Shown here: in pieces, positions 17,915 to 28,325 of the stretch
Position numbering within the stretch: position 1 is the stretch's first letter
Layout: every line of letters begins with the position of its first letter
Assembly (NCBI GenBank): GCA_019637355.1
Contig: JAHBVT010000001.1
Coordinates: 1,767,192 to 1,831,191 of the forward strand
Source: Gemmatimonadaceae bacterium
Lineage (GTDB): Bacteria; Gemmatimonadota; Gemmatimonadetes; Gemmatimonadales; Gemmatimonadaceae
Direction: 5' to 3'
Length of the DNA stretch: 64,000 nucleotides
Notes under the pieces: generated by a model
Told to the model about the DNA's origin: nothing
Database searches by the model: none
Seen by the model: the letters and a program-made list of their open reading frames with translations, nothing else
Position numbers and translations under genes: made by a program

Positions 17915-18059
17915 GTAGTGGAAGGAAGATACGGGGACCGCGGCCGAAGTTCAAGCGGCAGCGCCAATGCGCAGCTGCCCCCGCGCCGATTGGCAGGCGC
18001 GGACTTCCCTCGCCCTCGCTCCAGCGCGACCTTTTCGCGGTCCCGTCACCCCGGATCCG

Positions 18060-18623
18060 ATGACGCTCACCCGTCGCACCCTCCTGCAGTTGGCCGCACT
18101 CGCGGCCGTGCCGAGCGCCGCAGACGCCGAGCTGCCCGATGCCGACTGGATCCGCGCCGCCCAGGCTCGGCTCGCCGGCAGCCGGCCCCGCCCGCTGCCC
18201 GACGCCGACCGCGCGACAGTCGCCGCGATCGCCGACGCGATCATCCCGCGCACGGAGACGCCGGGCGCACTCGACGTCGGCGCGCCGGAGTTCATCGAAC
18301 TGCTGCTCGCCGAGTGGGTTCCGGAAGCGGAGCGCGAGGCGTTCGCGAACGGCCTCGCTGAACTCGACGAGCGTGCCCGCGAGCTGCACGGGTCGGCCTG
18401 GCCCGGACTCAGCACCGAGGCCGCGACCGCAGAGATCGCGTGGGCCGAAGCGACCGTCGAGCAACCGAGCGCCGGCCAGCGCGCGCTGCGCCGCGTGAAG
18501 AGTTGGACCGTCCACGCCTGGATCACCAGCGAGGTCGTGCAGAAGACGGTGATCCGCACGAACATCACGCCGGGGCGCTACGAAGGCTGCGTGCCCCGTC
18601 CCGCCGTTGGAGGGCGCCGCTGA
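18060..18623 (+). CDS. Gluconate 2-dehydrogenase subunit 3 family protein, Tat-exported
   Basis: 187 residues. It starts with a Tat-type signal (LTRRTLLQLAALAAV) ending near residue 22. The mature region has the subunit-3 pattern, including ATVAAIADAIIPRTETPGA (about 54-72), which is the hallmark of the family. Such subunits are small exported chaperone/anchor partners of GMC flavoproteins that lack their own signal, and carry them through Tat. The next gene is exactly such a flavoprotein and starts in a TGATG overlap with this stop. The start ATG was chosen to place the Arg pair correctly. Confidence 0.82.
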   Translation: MTLTRRTLLQLAALAAVPSAADAELPDADWIRAAQARLAGSRPRPLPDADRATVAAIADAIIPRTETPGALDVGAPEFIELLLAEWVPEAEREAFANGLAELDERARELHGSAWPGLSTEAATAEIAWAEATVEQPSAGQRALRRVKSWTVHAWITSEVVQKTVIRTNITPGRYEGCVPRPAVGGRR

Positions 18624-20311
18624 TGCCACGCCAACAGCGACGCTACGATGCCATCGTCGTCGGATCGGGGATCTCCGGCGGCTGGGCGGCCAAGGAGCTG
18701 ACCGAGCGCGGGATGCAGACGCTCGTGCTCGAGGCCGGCGGCCCGATCGACCCCGCGACGGACTACACGGAGCACGTGCAGTCGTACCAACTCCGCTACC
18801 GTGGCTTCGGCGACCGCAAGGCGCTGGAGCGCCACCAGCCGATCCAGCGCGAGTGCTACGCCTGCGACGAAGCGGGCTCCAAGTTCTTCGTGAACGACCA
18901 CGAGAACCCGTACACCACGCCGGACGACGCGCCGTTCCGCTGGATCCGCGGCCGGCACGTGGGCGGCCGGTCGATTATGTGGGGGCGCCAGGTCTACCGC
19001 TGGAGCGACCTCGACTTCGAGGCCAACGCCCGCGACGGCCACGGCAACGACTGGCCGATCCGCTACGCCGACCTCGCCCCGTGGTACTCGCACGTCGAAC
19101 GATTCATCGGCGTCTCCGGCGCCGCCGAAGGCCTCGACCAGCTGCCCGATGGCGAGTTCCTCCCGCCGATGCAGATGACCTGCGTCGAGCGCGACGCCCG
19201 CGAGAAGATCCTCGGCGCCTTCGGCGGCCAGCGCGTGATGACCATCGGCCGCGCCGCCGTGCTCACGCGCAACCACAACGGACGCGCCGCCTGCCACTAC
19301 TGCGGGCCCTGCGAGCGCGGCTGCATCACGCACTCGTACTTCTCCTCCAACGGCTCCACGCTGCCCGCCGCCGCCGCGACCGGGCGCCTGACGCTGCGTC
19401 CGCATAGCGTCGTCGCCGAGGTGCTGCTCGATGCGCGCAGCGGCAAGGCGCGCGGCGTGCGGGTGATCGACGCCCGCACGATGCAGGAGACCGTCTACGA
19501 GGCACGCGTCATCTTCCTCTGCGCCTCGGCCTTCGAGTCCGTGCGCATCCTGATGCACTCGACGAGCGGCACGCATCCGCAGGGGATGGGCAACGCCAGC
19601 GGTACGCTCGGCAAGTACATAATGGACCACCATATGCTCTGGGGTGCCGGCGGCGTGATGCCGGGCTTCGAGGACCGCGTCACCGCCGGGCGTCGACCCA
19701 ACGGCATCTACGTCGCACGCTTCCGCAACACGAAGGCGTCGCGGCCCAGCGCAGACTTCCTGCGCGGTTACGGGATGCAGGGCGGCTCGGGCCGTTCGGC
19801 ATTCCGCGGCGCCGGCAGCGGACCGGAGTACAAGCAGCGCCTGCTCAACGAGCTCGGCCCGTGGACGCTCTCCATCAACGGATGGGGCGAGCAGTTGCCG
19901 AACGCGGCCAATCACCTCGCGCTGGACCCGACCGTCAAGGACAAGTGGGGCATCCCTGCCCTGCGCATCACCTGCAAGTGGGGCGACAACGAGCGCGCGA
20001 TGATGCGCGATATGACCACCAGCGCCGTCGAGATGCTCGAAGCCGCCGGCGCCCGCGACATCTGGCAGAACCGGCCGGACGTGCCACCGGGGCTCTGCAT
20101 CCACGAGATGGGCGGCGCACGGATGTCGCGCACGCCCGGTGACGGCGTACTCAACCGCGACAACCAGCTCTGGGAAGTGCCGAACGTGTTCGTGACCGAT
20201 GGCGCCTGTATGGCCAGCAGCGCCTGCCAGAATCCCAGCATCACCTATATGGCGTTGACGGCGCGGGCCGCCGCCGGCGCCGTCGACAAGATCCGCCGAG
20301 GAGAGCTATGA
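18623..20311 (+). CDS. GMC-family FAD oxidoreductase (sugar/glycoside dehydrogenase-like)
   Basis: 562 residues. The N-terminal FAD-binding motif is GSGISGG (14-20). GMC hallmarks follow: FRWIRGRHVGGRSIMWG in the first third, a Cys-rich CHYCGPCERGC segment near residue 230, and the C-terminal FVTDGACM... NPSITYMALTARAA. The Cys-rich part may bind a cluster or form disulfides. There is no signal peptide, so export would rely on the Tat partner encoded just upstream. Relatives oxidise gluconate or the 3-OH of glucosides in the periplasm. This gene overlaps its upstream and downstream neighbours (TGATG and ATGA), so the three products are made together. Confidence 0.85.
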   Translation: MPRQQRRYDAIVVGSGISGGWAAKELTERGMQTLVLEAGGPIDPATDYTEHVQSYQLRYRGFGDRKALERHQPIQRECYACDEAGSKFFVNDHENPYTTPDDAPFRWIRGRHVGGRSIMWGRQVYRWSDLDFEANARDGHGNDWPIRYADLAPWYSHVERFIGVSGAAEGLDQLPDGEFLPPMQMTCVERDAREKILGAFGGQRVMTIGRAAVLTRNHNGRAACHYCGPCERGCITHSYFSSNGSTLPAAAATGRLTLRPHSVVAEVLLDARSGKARGVRVIDARTMQETVYEARVIFLCASAFESVRILMHSTSGTHPQGMGNASGTLGKYIMDHHMLWGAGGVMPGFEDRVTAGRRPNGIYVARFRNTKASRPSADFLRGYGMQGGSGRSAFRGAGSGPEYKQRLLNELGPWTLSINGWGEQLPNAANHLALDPTVKDKWGIPALRITCKWGDNERAMMRDMTTSAVEMLEAAGARDIWQNRPDVPPGLCIHEMGGARMSRTPGDGVLNRDNQLWEVPNVFVTDGACMASSACQNPSITYMALTARAAAGAVDKIRRGEL

Positions 20312-21192
20312 GCGAGTCCCGCCGCAGCGCCATCACCAAGGGCCTGGGCGCGGTGGCGGCGCTGGCCGCCGCACCGGTGGCGTCACTGGCCGCCACCGAC
20401 GGCGAGGCGCTGTCGCAGCAAACCGCGCGTCGCACGCCGCCGTACAAGCAGAGCGTCGCGCGCTGGTGCTTTGGGAATATGCCCCTGCCCGATCTCTGCT
20501 CCGAAGCCAAGCGCATCGGCCTCGATGGCATCGACCTGCTCAGCGAGAACGAGTGGGACGTCCCGCGGCAGCACGGTCTGGTATGCACCGTGGCCAACGG
20601 CCCCGGCCCCATCGCCGACGGATGGAACCGCCCCGATCTGCACGACCGGCTCGTTGCCGAGAGCGAGCGACTGCTGCCCTTGGTGGCGCGCGCTGGGATT
20701 GCACAGATGATCGTCTTCTCCGGAAACCGACGCGGGATGTCCGACGGCGAGGGCATCGCCAACTGCGTCGCCGGTCTGCGGCGCATCCTCCCCACGGCCG
20801 AACGCCTCGGCGTCACGCTCGTGATGGAAATGCTCAACAGCAAGGTGGACCACCGGGACTACCACGCCGACCGCACCGAATGGGCGGCCGAGGTCGCGAA
20901 GGGCCTCGGCTCAGAGCGCTTCAAGCTCCTCTACGACATCTACCATATGCAGATTATGGAAGGCGATGTCATCCGGACGATCGAGAAGCACAAAGCGATA
21001 ATCGGGCACTACCACACCGCGGGAAACCCGGGCCGGCACGAGATCGACGGGACGCAGGAGTTGTTCTACCCGCGCATCGCGCAGGCCATCGCCGCCACCG
21101 GATTCACGGGCTTCGTCGCGCACGAGTTCATTCCGACCAGTGACCCGCTCGCCAAGCTGACGCAGGCGCATCGCATCTTCGCCTCGGTCTGA
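20308..21192 (+). CDS. Tat-exported TIM-barrel sugar isomerase/lyase (hydroxypyruvate-isomerase/AP-endonuclease-2 family)
   Basis: 294 residues. A Tat signal (SRRSAITKGLGAVAAL) runs to about residue 28. The barrel shows WCFGNM at its start, VMEMLNSKVDH (mid), LLYDIYHMQIMEGD, IGHYHTAGNPGRHEIDG and FVAHEF, all typical of the xylose-isomerase-like superfamily with Glu/Asp/His metal ligands. Because it is exported and coupled to a GMC dehydrogenase, its substrate is more likely an oxidised sugar in the periplasm than cytoplasmic hydroxypyruvate. A 3-keto-glycoside isomerase or lyase is a reasonable guess. The ATG overlaps the stop of the flavoprotein gene (ATGA). Confidence 0.8.
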   Translation: MSESRRSAITKGLGAVAALAAAPVASLAATDGEALSQQTARRTPPYKQSVARWCFGNMPLPDLCSEAKRIGLDGIDLLSENEWDVPRQHGLVCTVANGPGPIADGWNRPDLHDRLVAESERLLPLVARAGIAQMIVFSGNRRGMSDGEGIANCVAGLRRILPTAERLGVTLVMEMLNSKVDHRDYHADRTEWAAEVAKGLGSERFKLLYDIYHMQIMEGDVIRTIEKHKAIIGHYHTAGNPGRHEIDGTQELFYPRIAQAIAATGFTGFVAHEFIPTSDPLAKLTQAHRIFASV

Positions 21193-21200
21193 GGCCGGCC

Positions 21201-21539
21201 CTACTCCGGATCCGCGAACCGATAGAGGACTTCGCCGGGCTTCACCATCCCGAACTCCTCGCGGGCGATGCGTTCCTGGGTGGCGGGGTCGGTCTCGACC
21301 AATCGCTTGTAGACGACCAGCGAGTCCACGCGTCGTTGCAGCGAGTCGACGATGGCCTGTGACTCCGCGAGCTTGCGCTTCTGCGTGAAGAGGTCGGTGG
21401 TGCCGTACTCCCCGCCCTGCACCGCAAAGCTCAGCGCGGCGAGCGCCATCGCCGCCAGCACGACCCGGGTGGCGATCCACCCGGGGGTGCGTGGCGCGGA
21501 CGGACCGCTAGGAGCGCTGCGGCGGCGAGGCGTCGCCAT
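21201..21539 (-). CDS. FtsB/DivIC-like septum formation initiator
   Basis: 112 residues. A basic, Pro-rich N-terminus is followed by one transmembrane helix (about 22-42), a coiled coil (about 52-80, with LAESQAIVDSLQRRVDSL), and the conserved end IAREEFGMVKPGEVLYRF typical of FtsB/DivIC. The protein bridges FtsL and FtsQ in the divisome. It follows eno by 20 bases on the same strand, a common arrangement. Its stop faces the end of the TIM-barrel gene with 8 bases between. Confidence 0.88.
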   Translation of the reverse strand: MATPRRRSAPSGPSAPRTPGWIATRVVLAAMALAALSFAVQGGEYGTTDLFTQKRKLAESQAIVDSLQRRVDSLVVYKRLVETDPATQERIAREEFGMVKPGEVLYRFADPE

Positions 21540-21559
21540 CGAATGTCAGCGTGCGGCGA

Positions 21560-22960
<1,401 letters not shown>

Positions 22961-23698
22961 TCAGGTCGCACCTGGGGAGACCCCGACGCCGTACTGCTCG
23001 GCGAGGCAGCGCCGCATCGCCTCGTGGGTGCGCTCGGCGAGGGCGTCGCGGTCGTCGTAGTTCATCCCGGCGGTCTCGATGGGCTCGAGGAAGTGTACGT
23101 GGATGGTGCCTGGAGTTACGCGAAACCGGCCCTTGGGCTGCACCTCGAGCTGGCCGTACACCACCACCGGGACGATCGGCGCCTGCGCTTGGATGGCGAG
23201 CACAAAGGGGCCCTTCTTGAACGGGCGAAGGGGGTACGCGTTGCCACGCGTGCCCTCGGGGTACACCGCGACCGAGGCGCCCATATCCACGCGCTTGGTG
23301 GCGAGGGTGTACGAGCCGAAGGCCGCCTTGCGGTTGCTCCGCTCGATCGGGACCATCCCGGCGGCCAACATCGCCTTGCCGAAGAGCGGGATGCGGAAGA
23401 GCTCGGCCTTGGCCACGAACTTCACCCAACGCAGCGTCGCGGCGATTACCAGCACATCGTAGTTCGCGACGTGGTTGACGGCGAAGATGTGCCGTGCCCC
23501 GAGCTTCCGCTCCGGGTTGTGCTGCACGATCCGCACACCGCTCACCCGGAGAGTGATGCGCGCCCAGAGGCGGGGCGCGATGTCGTACGGCGAGCCGATG
23601 CCGTCCTTGACGCGGAACAGCGCCGCCAGGAGCACCCACGAACCGAAGATGGCCGTGGACACCAGCAGCGAAACCAGCACCAGTGCCGCCCGCATCAT
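22961..23698 (-). CDS. 1-acyl-sn-glycerol-3-phosphate acyltransferase (PlsC-like)
   Basis: 245 residues. An N-terminal membrane helix (about 2-25) precedes the acyltransferase block NHVANYD (the H-x4-D catalytic motif), a second motif near GMVPIERSNRKAAF, and PEGTRG. These are the four standard PlsC motifs. The enzyme transfers a fatty acyl group to lysophosphatidate to make phosphatidate at the inner membrane. The start overlaps the thiL stop (ATGATG/ATGA), and a second ATG one codon in is also possible. Confidence 0.88.
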   Translation of the reverse strand: MMRAALVLVSLLVSTAIFGSWVLLAALFRVKDGIGSPYDIAPRLWARITLRVSGVRIVQHNPERKLGARHIFAVNHVANYDVLVIAATLRWVKFVAKAELFRIPLFGKAMLAAGMVPIERSNRKAAFGSYTLATKRVDMGASVAVYPEGTRGNAYPLRPFKKGPFVLAIQAQAPIVPVVVYGQLEVQPKGRFRVTPGTIHVHFLEPIETAGMNYDDRDALAERTHEAMRRCLAEQYGVGVSPGAT

Positions 23699-24639
23699 CG
23701 CGTGAAATGGTCGTGCGCGCTCGGCAGTGCCGCGGGGCGACCACCACGCTCGGCGCGCACTTCGCCGGCGCCACGAGGCGCTTCGACGCGTCCGATGGCG
23801 GTCAGCGGCAGTCCGAGGTGCTCTGCGGAGAATCGCGCGACATCCATCGCCGCGGCCGCGATCAGCAGCTCGTACTCCTCGCCGCTGCGCAGCGCGTCGT
23901 CAGCGCTCGCACCGGCGATGCACGGGATCGCGTCGAGGTCGAGCACGCAGTCGACACCGCTGGCGGCCGCGAGATGCGCGACGTCGCCAGCGAGGCCGTC
24001 TGAGAGATCGATCGCCGCCGACGCGCCCTGTGCCGACAGCCAGAGCCCCGCGTCGAGGCGCGCGGCGGGGCGCGCAAAGCGCGCGCGGGCATCGGCGTCG
24101 GGAGAGTCACCGCGCTCCCACGCCGCCAGCGCGCGCCCGGGTCCGCCGAGCGTGCCCGTCACATAGAGCCGGTCACCGGGGCGCGCTCCGGCGCGCGAGA
24201 GCGGCCGTGCTGAGTGCCCGAGCACGGTGATGGCCAGCGCCAAGCGGTCCCCGTCCGTCACGTCCCCGCCGACGATCGGCGCCCCCGCACCCTGCGTGGC
24301 CGCGGCGATTCCTCCCGCGAGACCCGAGAGCTGGTCGCGCCAATCGCGCGGCACGGTCAGGGCCAGCAACACACCGAGCGGTGCGGCACCCATCGCCGCC
24401 AGATCGCTCAGCGCCGCCTGCGTCGCGCGCCAGCCGATCTCCTCGGGCGTCAGCCAGGCGCGGCGGAAGTGCACGTCCTCGACGGTCGCGTCGGTGCTCA
24501 CGACGAGGCGCGAACCGGGCGGCAGGTCGAGGACGGCGCCGTCGTCGCCGACGCCCTCGGCGGCCGAGCCCCACTGTGCAAGCAAGGCGCGCACGGCGTC
24601 GAACTCCTTGCCGGGGCCCATCGTCAGGTGGCGATTCAT
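23695..24639 (-). CDS. thiL: Thiamine-monophosphate kinase
   Basis: 314 residues. ThiL motifs are clear: GVGDDGAVLDLP, STDATVEDVHFR, DLAAMGAAP and GGDVTDGDRLALAITVLG. The PurM-like fold continues to a C-terminal ISL-type region (AIDLSDGLAGD). It phosphorylates thiamine monophosphate to thiamine pyrophosphate, the ligand of the riboswitch at about 10.9 kb, so uptake and activation of the vitamin are both encoded in this window. Its start overlaps the stop of nnr by 4 bases. A second in-frame ATG six codons downstream is an alternative start. Confidence 0.93.
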   Translation of the reverse strand: MNRHLTMGPGKEFDAVRALLAQWGSAAEGVGDDGAVLDLPPGSRLVVSTDATVEDVHFRRAWLTPEEIGWRATQAALSDLAAMGAAPLGVLLALTVPRDWRDQLSGLAGGIAAATQGAGAPIVGGDVTDGDRLALAITVLGHSARPLSRAGARPGDRLYVTGTLGGPGRALAAWERGDSPDADARARFARPAARLDAGLWLSAQGASAAIDLSDGLAGDVAHLAAASGVDCVLDLDAIPCIAGASADDALRSGEEYELLIAAAAMDVARFSAEHLGLPLTAIGRVEAPRGAGEVRAERGGRPAALPSAHDHFTR

Positions 24640-26174
24640 CGGGCGTGTCCGGCCGCCGGCAATTCCGCGAGCACGTCTGCGGCCAGCGGCGGCGAGTCGA
24701 GCCGCCAGGCCTCGCGCAACGCGACGACCACATCCTCCAGCGACGTCCCGCGCACCGAACCCTGTGACGCCGCGAACTCACCGGCACGCCCGTGGATCCA
24801 GGCGCCGCTTGCCGCCGCGGCAAACGCGTCGCCCGTCTGCGCGAGCAGGGTCGCGACGATGCCCGCGAGCACGTCCCCGCTGCCCGCTGTGCCCAGTGTT
24901 GGACTGCCGCTCGCGCTCACCGCCACACGGCCGTCCGGCGAAGAGATGACGCTCGGCACGCCCTTGAGGATCACCGTCGCGCCAAGCTGCTTGGCCAGTT
25001 CAGTCCCAACCTCGAAGCGCGCCGCGCTGACAGTGGCCACGTCGCGACGCAACAGCCGGCCCGCTTCCACGGGATGCGGCGTGACGATCGCGGGACGCGC
25101 ACCGAGCAATGAGCCCAAGGTGCGCGGCTCGCCTTCGAACACATTCAACGCGTCCGCGTCGAGCACCACCGGCCCCTGCCACTCCACCAGCAGGCGCTCA
25201 ATGAGCGCTCGCGTCATCGCCGTCCGACCGAGTCCAGGACCGAGTAGCAGGCAGTGCGTCCAGCCGAGCACGCGGCCTTGGTCCTCGGCAGTCACCGGCC
25301 AGCGCGCGGCCATCGTCTCCGGCAGCGCCGCCTGCACCACCGGCACATTCGTGGGCGCCACCAACAACTGCACCATCCCGATCCCGCTGCGCATCGCGCC
25401 ACGTGCGGCGAGCATCGGCGCGCCGGCCATTCCCTCGCCGCCGCCGACGACCGCGAGTCGGCGTCGTACACCCTTGTGCGCGTCCGCGGGAATCGGCGGA
25501 ATCGCCGCACGCACGAAGGCTTCGTCCACCAGCGTCGGTGCGCCATCGCCAATCGCCGCGTGTTCGCCGAGCCCGATGTCCAGGCACGCGATCGCGCCGG
25601 CTTCGTCGCGGCGCAGCAGAAGGCCGCGTTTCACCGTCCCGAACGTGAGCGTGGCGTCGGCGCGCACGCAGCGGCCACCCGCCCCAGTGGTGGCATCAAT
25701 GCCGCTCGGCGCATCCAGCGCGACGACTACGGCGCCATTCGCGCGGTGCTGCGCGATCAGTTCAAGATGCGGCCAGAACGATTCGCGCAGCTCGCCCGAT
25801 GCGCCGGTGCCGAGCAAGCCATCCACGACGACCGCCGGCCGCGCAGGGTCGTGCGCCTCGGCCAGCCGTGGCCGCACGTCGCCCCTCGCGCGCGTGGCGT
25901 CGTTCGTGGACGGCGGAGCCGCTTCGACGACGCCGACGGGACAGCCCGCCGCCGCCAATACGCCCGCCACGACCCAGGCATCGCCACCGTTGTTGCCCGC
26001 GCCGGCGACGCACAGCGCCCCGTCGGTGCGGACGGCCGGATAGTGCGAGAGAATCCAGCGCGCGGCCGCGCCACCCGCGGCCTGCATCAACGCGTACGAG
26101 GGCGTGCCGGCGGCGATCGCCGCCGCGTCGCGCGCCGCCGCCTCGGCCGCCGTGGTGACGCGCACGGGCATCAT
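24636..26174 (-). CDS. nnr: Bifunctional NAD(P)H-hydrate epimerase / ADP-dependent (S)-NAD(P)H-hydrate dehydratase
   Basis: 512 residues, the usual fused length. The N-terminal epimerase half (about 1-205) has VAGAGNNGGDAWVVAGVL. The C-terminal ribokinase-like dehydratase half (about 225-500) has GGGEGMAGAPMLAARGAMRSG, LGPGLGR and the nucleotide-site GTAGSGDVLAGIVATLL. Together they repair hydrated NADH and NADPH. The gene overlaps thiL downstream by 4 bases, and the thiL-plsC overlap follows, so the three are one translation unit. Two start ATGs stand in tandem. Confidence 0.92.
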   Translation of the reverse strand: MMPVRVTTAAEAAARDAAAIAAGTPSYALMQAAGGAAARWILSHYPAVRTDGALCVAGAGNNGGDAWVVAGVLAAAGCPVGVVEAAPPSTNDATRARGDVRPRLAEAHDPARPAVVVDGLLGTGASGELRESFWPHLELIAQHRANGAVVVALDAPSGIDATTGAGGRCVRADATLTFGTVKRGLLLRRDEAGAIACLDIGLGEHAAIGDGAPTLVDEAFVRAAIPPIPADAHKGVRRRLAVVGGGEGMAGAPMLAARGAMRSGIGMVQLLVAPTNVPVVQAALPETMAARWPVTAEDQGRVLGWTHCLLLGPGLGRTAMTRALIERLLVEWQGPVVLDADALNVFEGEPRTLGSLLGARPAIVTPHPVEAGRLLRRDVATVSAARFEVGTELAKQLGATVILKGVPSVISSPDGRVAVSASGSPTLGTAGSGDVLAGIVATLLAQTGDAFAAAASGAWIHGRAGEFAASQGSVRGTSLEDVVVALREAWRLDSPPLAADVLAELPAAGHAR

Positions 26175-26196
26175 CGCTGCGCGGCGGGCCGACGCC

Positions 26197-26583
26197 TCAG
26201 GCGTCGACGGGCGTCGTCCACGGGTAGGCGTGGTCGAACGCCTCGTGGAAGTCGAACGCCCCGATGAACTCGTCCTTGCTGTCCTGCGGCTGGCTCATCA
26301 GCAGGCCGGTATCGACTAGGGCAAAGACGATCTCGCCGATGTCGGTGGCGCTGTGCACGCCCCAGTGCTCGAGTACCGTGCGCGCCAGCACGCCGTAGCG
26401 CGCCAGCGCGAGGTCGCGGCAACCGTGCGCCAGTTCGCGGCCCGTGAGGTGGCGGCGCTCCGGCAACTGCTGCTGCACGTACTCCAGCGCCGCCAGCACG
26501 AACAGGTACGCGCGCTCGTCATACCGCGATTCGCGCAGGCGAATGCGGTCGAAGACTCCGTCGCGGAAGGCGAGTTCAGGCAT
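26197..26583 (-). CDS. Minf_1886-family conserved hypothetical protein
   Basis: 128 residues, soluble, all-helical by pattern. The run YLFVLAALEYVQQQLPERRHLTGRELAHGCRDLALARYG, the later VLEHWGV and the acidic ending KDEFIGAFDFHEAFDHAYPW match a small conserved family first named from Methylacidiphilum. No enzyme motif is visible and the function is unknown. The start lies 5 bases after the glyA stop and the stop 22 bases before nnr, so it probably belongs to the same leftward transcript. Confidence 0.75.
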   Translation of the reverse strand: MPELAFRDGVFDRIRLRESRYDERAYLFVLAALEYVQQQLPERRHLTGRELAHGCRDLALARYGVLARTVLEHWGVHSATDIGEIVFALVDTGLLMSQPQDSKDEFIGAFDFHEAFDHAYPWTTPVDA

Positions 26584-26588
26584 CGCCG

Positions 26589-27866
26589 CTAAAGATACAG
26601 CGGAAAGTCGGCGGTCATCGCGTGCACTTCTTCCTTCACCGCCGCGAGCACCGACGCGTCGTCCGGCGCCGCGAGCACGCGGTCGATCAGCGCCGCGATG
26701 TGCACCATCTCCGTCTCGCGCATTCCGCGCGTGGTCACCGCCGGCGTGCCGATGCGGATGCCGCTGGTCACGAACGGCGACTGCGTCTCCTTGGGCACGG
26801 TGTTCTTGTTGACGGTGATGCCTGCCTTGTCCAGCGCCTGCTCGGCCAGCTTGCCGGTGAGCGTCGCGCCACGCGGCCGGAGGTCGCAGAGCATCAAGTG
26901 GTTGTCGGTGCCGCCGGAGACCACGTGCACCTTCCGGGCCATCAGTGCCTCGGCCAGCGCCTGCGCGTTGCGCACCACCTGCGTGCAGTACGTCTTGAAC
27001 TCGGGGCGCAGCGCCTCGTAGAAGGCGACGGCCTTGGCCGCGATGACGTGCTCCAGCGGACCGCCCTGCGTCCCCGGAAACATCGCCTTATCGATGGTCT
27101 TCGCGTGTTCGGCCTTGCAGAGGATCAACCCGCCGCGCGGCCCGCGCAGCGTCTTGTGCGTGGTCGTCGTCACCACGTCGGCGTACGGAATCGGGCTCGG
27201 ATACACGCCGGCAGCCGCGAGACCGGCGAAGTGCGCCATATCCACCATAAAGATCGCGCCGACTTCCTTCGCCGCCGCGGCGAACTGCTCGTAGTCGAGC
27301 ACGCGCGAGTACGCCGAGTACCCAGCGATGATCAGCTTGGGCTTCTCGGCCCGCGCGATCTCGCGCATCCGCGCGTAGTCGATGATGCCGTTGTCGTCCA
27401 CGCCGTAGTGCACGGCGCGGTAGTTGAGGCCGGAGAAGTTCACCGGCGAGCCGTGCGTGAGGTGGCCGCCCTGCGAGAGGTCGAGCCCCAGCACCGTGTC
27501 GCCGGGCTTGAGGAAGGCCAGATATACCGCGGCGTTGGCCGTCGCGCCGGAGTGCGGCTGCACGTTCGCGTGGTCGGCGCCGAAGAGCTGCTTGGCGCGG
27601 TCGATCGCCAGCTGCTCGACCTTATCCACGACCTCGCATCCGCCATAGTAGCGCTTGCCGGGCAGGCCTTCGGCATACTTGTTCGTCAGCGCCGAGCCCA
27701 TCGCCTCGAGCACCGCCGGCGAGACGAAGTTCTCGCTGGCAATCAGCTCCAGCCCTTCGCTCTGCCGCTTGGTCTCCTCGGCGATCAGCGCCGCGATCTC
27801 GGGGTCGGTGCCGAGCAGCATCTGCCCCGGCAAGCGCCGGTCCCACGCGTTCCAGCCTGGCTTCAC
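26589..27866 (-). CDS. glyA: Serine hydroxymethyltransferase
   Basis: 425 residues. SHMT signatures: [20 protein letters not shown], the product-binding [12 protein letters not shown], and the PLP-lysine motif [14 protein letters not shown]. The enzyme makes glycine and 5,10-methylene-tetrahydrofolate from serine. I chose the GTG at 27866 because it overlaps the rpiB stop (GTGA) and follows GGGGGA at good spacing. The ATG 15 codons inside (MLLGTDPEI) would give a protein matching the common N-terminus and cannot be excluded. Confidence 0.94.
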   Translation of the reverse strand: MKPGWNAWDRRLPGQMLLGTDPEIAALIAEETKRQSEGLELIASENFVSPAVLEAMGSALTNKYAEGLPGKRYYGGCEVVDKVEQLAIDRAKQLFGADHANVQPHSGATANAAVYLAFLKPGDTVLGLDLSQGGHLTHGSPVNFSGLNYRAVHYGVDDNGIIDYARMREIARAEKPKLIIAGYSAYSRVLDYEQFAAAAKEVGAIFMVDMAHFAGLAAAGVYPSPIPYADVVTTTTHKTLRGPRGGLILCKAEHAKTIDKAMFPGTQGGPLEHVIAAKAVAFYEALRPEFKTYCTQVVRNAQALAEALMARKVHVVSGGTDNHLMLCDLRPRGATLTGKLAEQALDKAGITVNKNTVPKETQSPFVTSGIRIGTPAVTTRGMRETEMVHIAALIDRVLAAPDDASVLAAVKEEVHAMTADFPLYL

Positions 27867-28324
27867 TTGTCCCCCGACGGTTCGTGGCCCGTGGCCTCGA
27901 TCTTGTCCACCCGCTTCTGGTGTCGCCCGCCCTCGAAGGGCGTCTCCAGCCAGGTCTTGAGGATCTGCACGCCGTCCTCCTCGCTCACGAAGCGCGCCGG
28001 CAGGACGAGGACGTTGGCGTCGTTGTGCTGCCGCGCCAGCGCCGCGATCTCCGGCGCCCAGGCCACCGCCGCGCGCACGCCGTGGTGCCGGTTGGCCGCA
28101 TAGCTCATCCCGAGCCCCGTGCCGCAGAGCAGCACGCCGCGCGTCGCCCTGCCCGTCTCCACCTGCTCGGCGAGCGGATGCGCGTAGTCCGGATAGTCGG
28201 TGGATGCCGGCGAATCCGTGCCGAGGTCTTCCACCTCATAACCCATTTCGCGAAGGGCGCGGCTCAGGTGCTGCTTGAGCTCGTACCCGGCGTGGTCCGA
28301 AGCGATCGGGATGCGCTCGGCCAC
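27863..28324 (-). CDS. rpiB: Ribose-5-phosphate isomerase B
   Basis: 153 residues of the LacAB/RpiB family: [14 protein letters not shown] at the start (Asp/His near the phosphate site), [24 protein letters not shown] (catalytic Cys and anion hole), then [14 protein letters not shown]. It interconverts ribose 5-phosphate and ribulose 5-phosphate. The stop overlaps the glyA start, coupling the two. Upstream, 1 base separates it from the leucine dehydrogenase stop. Confidence 0.92.
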   Translation of the reverse strand: MAERIPIASDHAGYELKQHLSRALREMGYEVEDLGTDSPASTDYPDYAHPLAEQVETGRATRGVLLCGTGLGMSYAANRHHGVRAAVAWAPEIAALARQHNDANVLVLPARFVSEEDGVQILKTWLETPFEGGRHQKRVDKIEATGHEPSGDK

Positions 28325-28325
28325 T

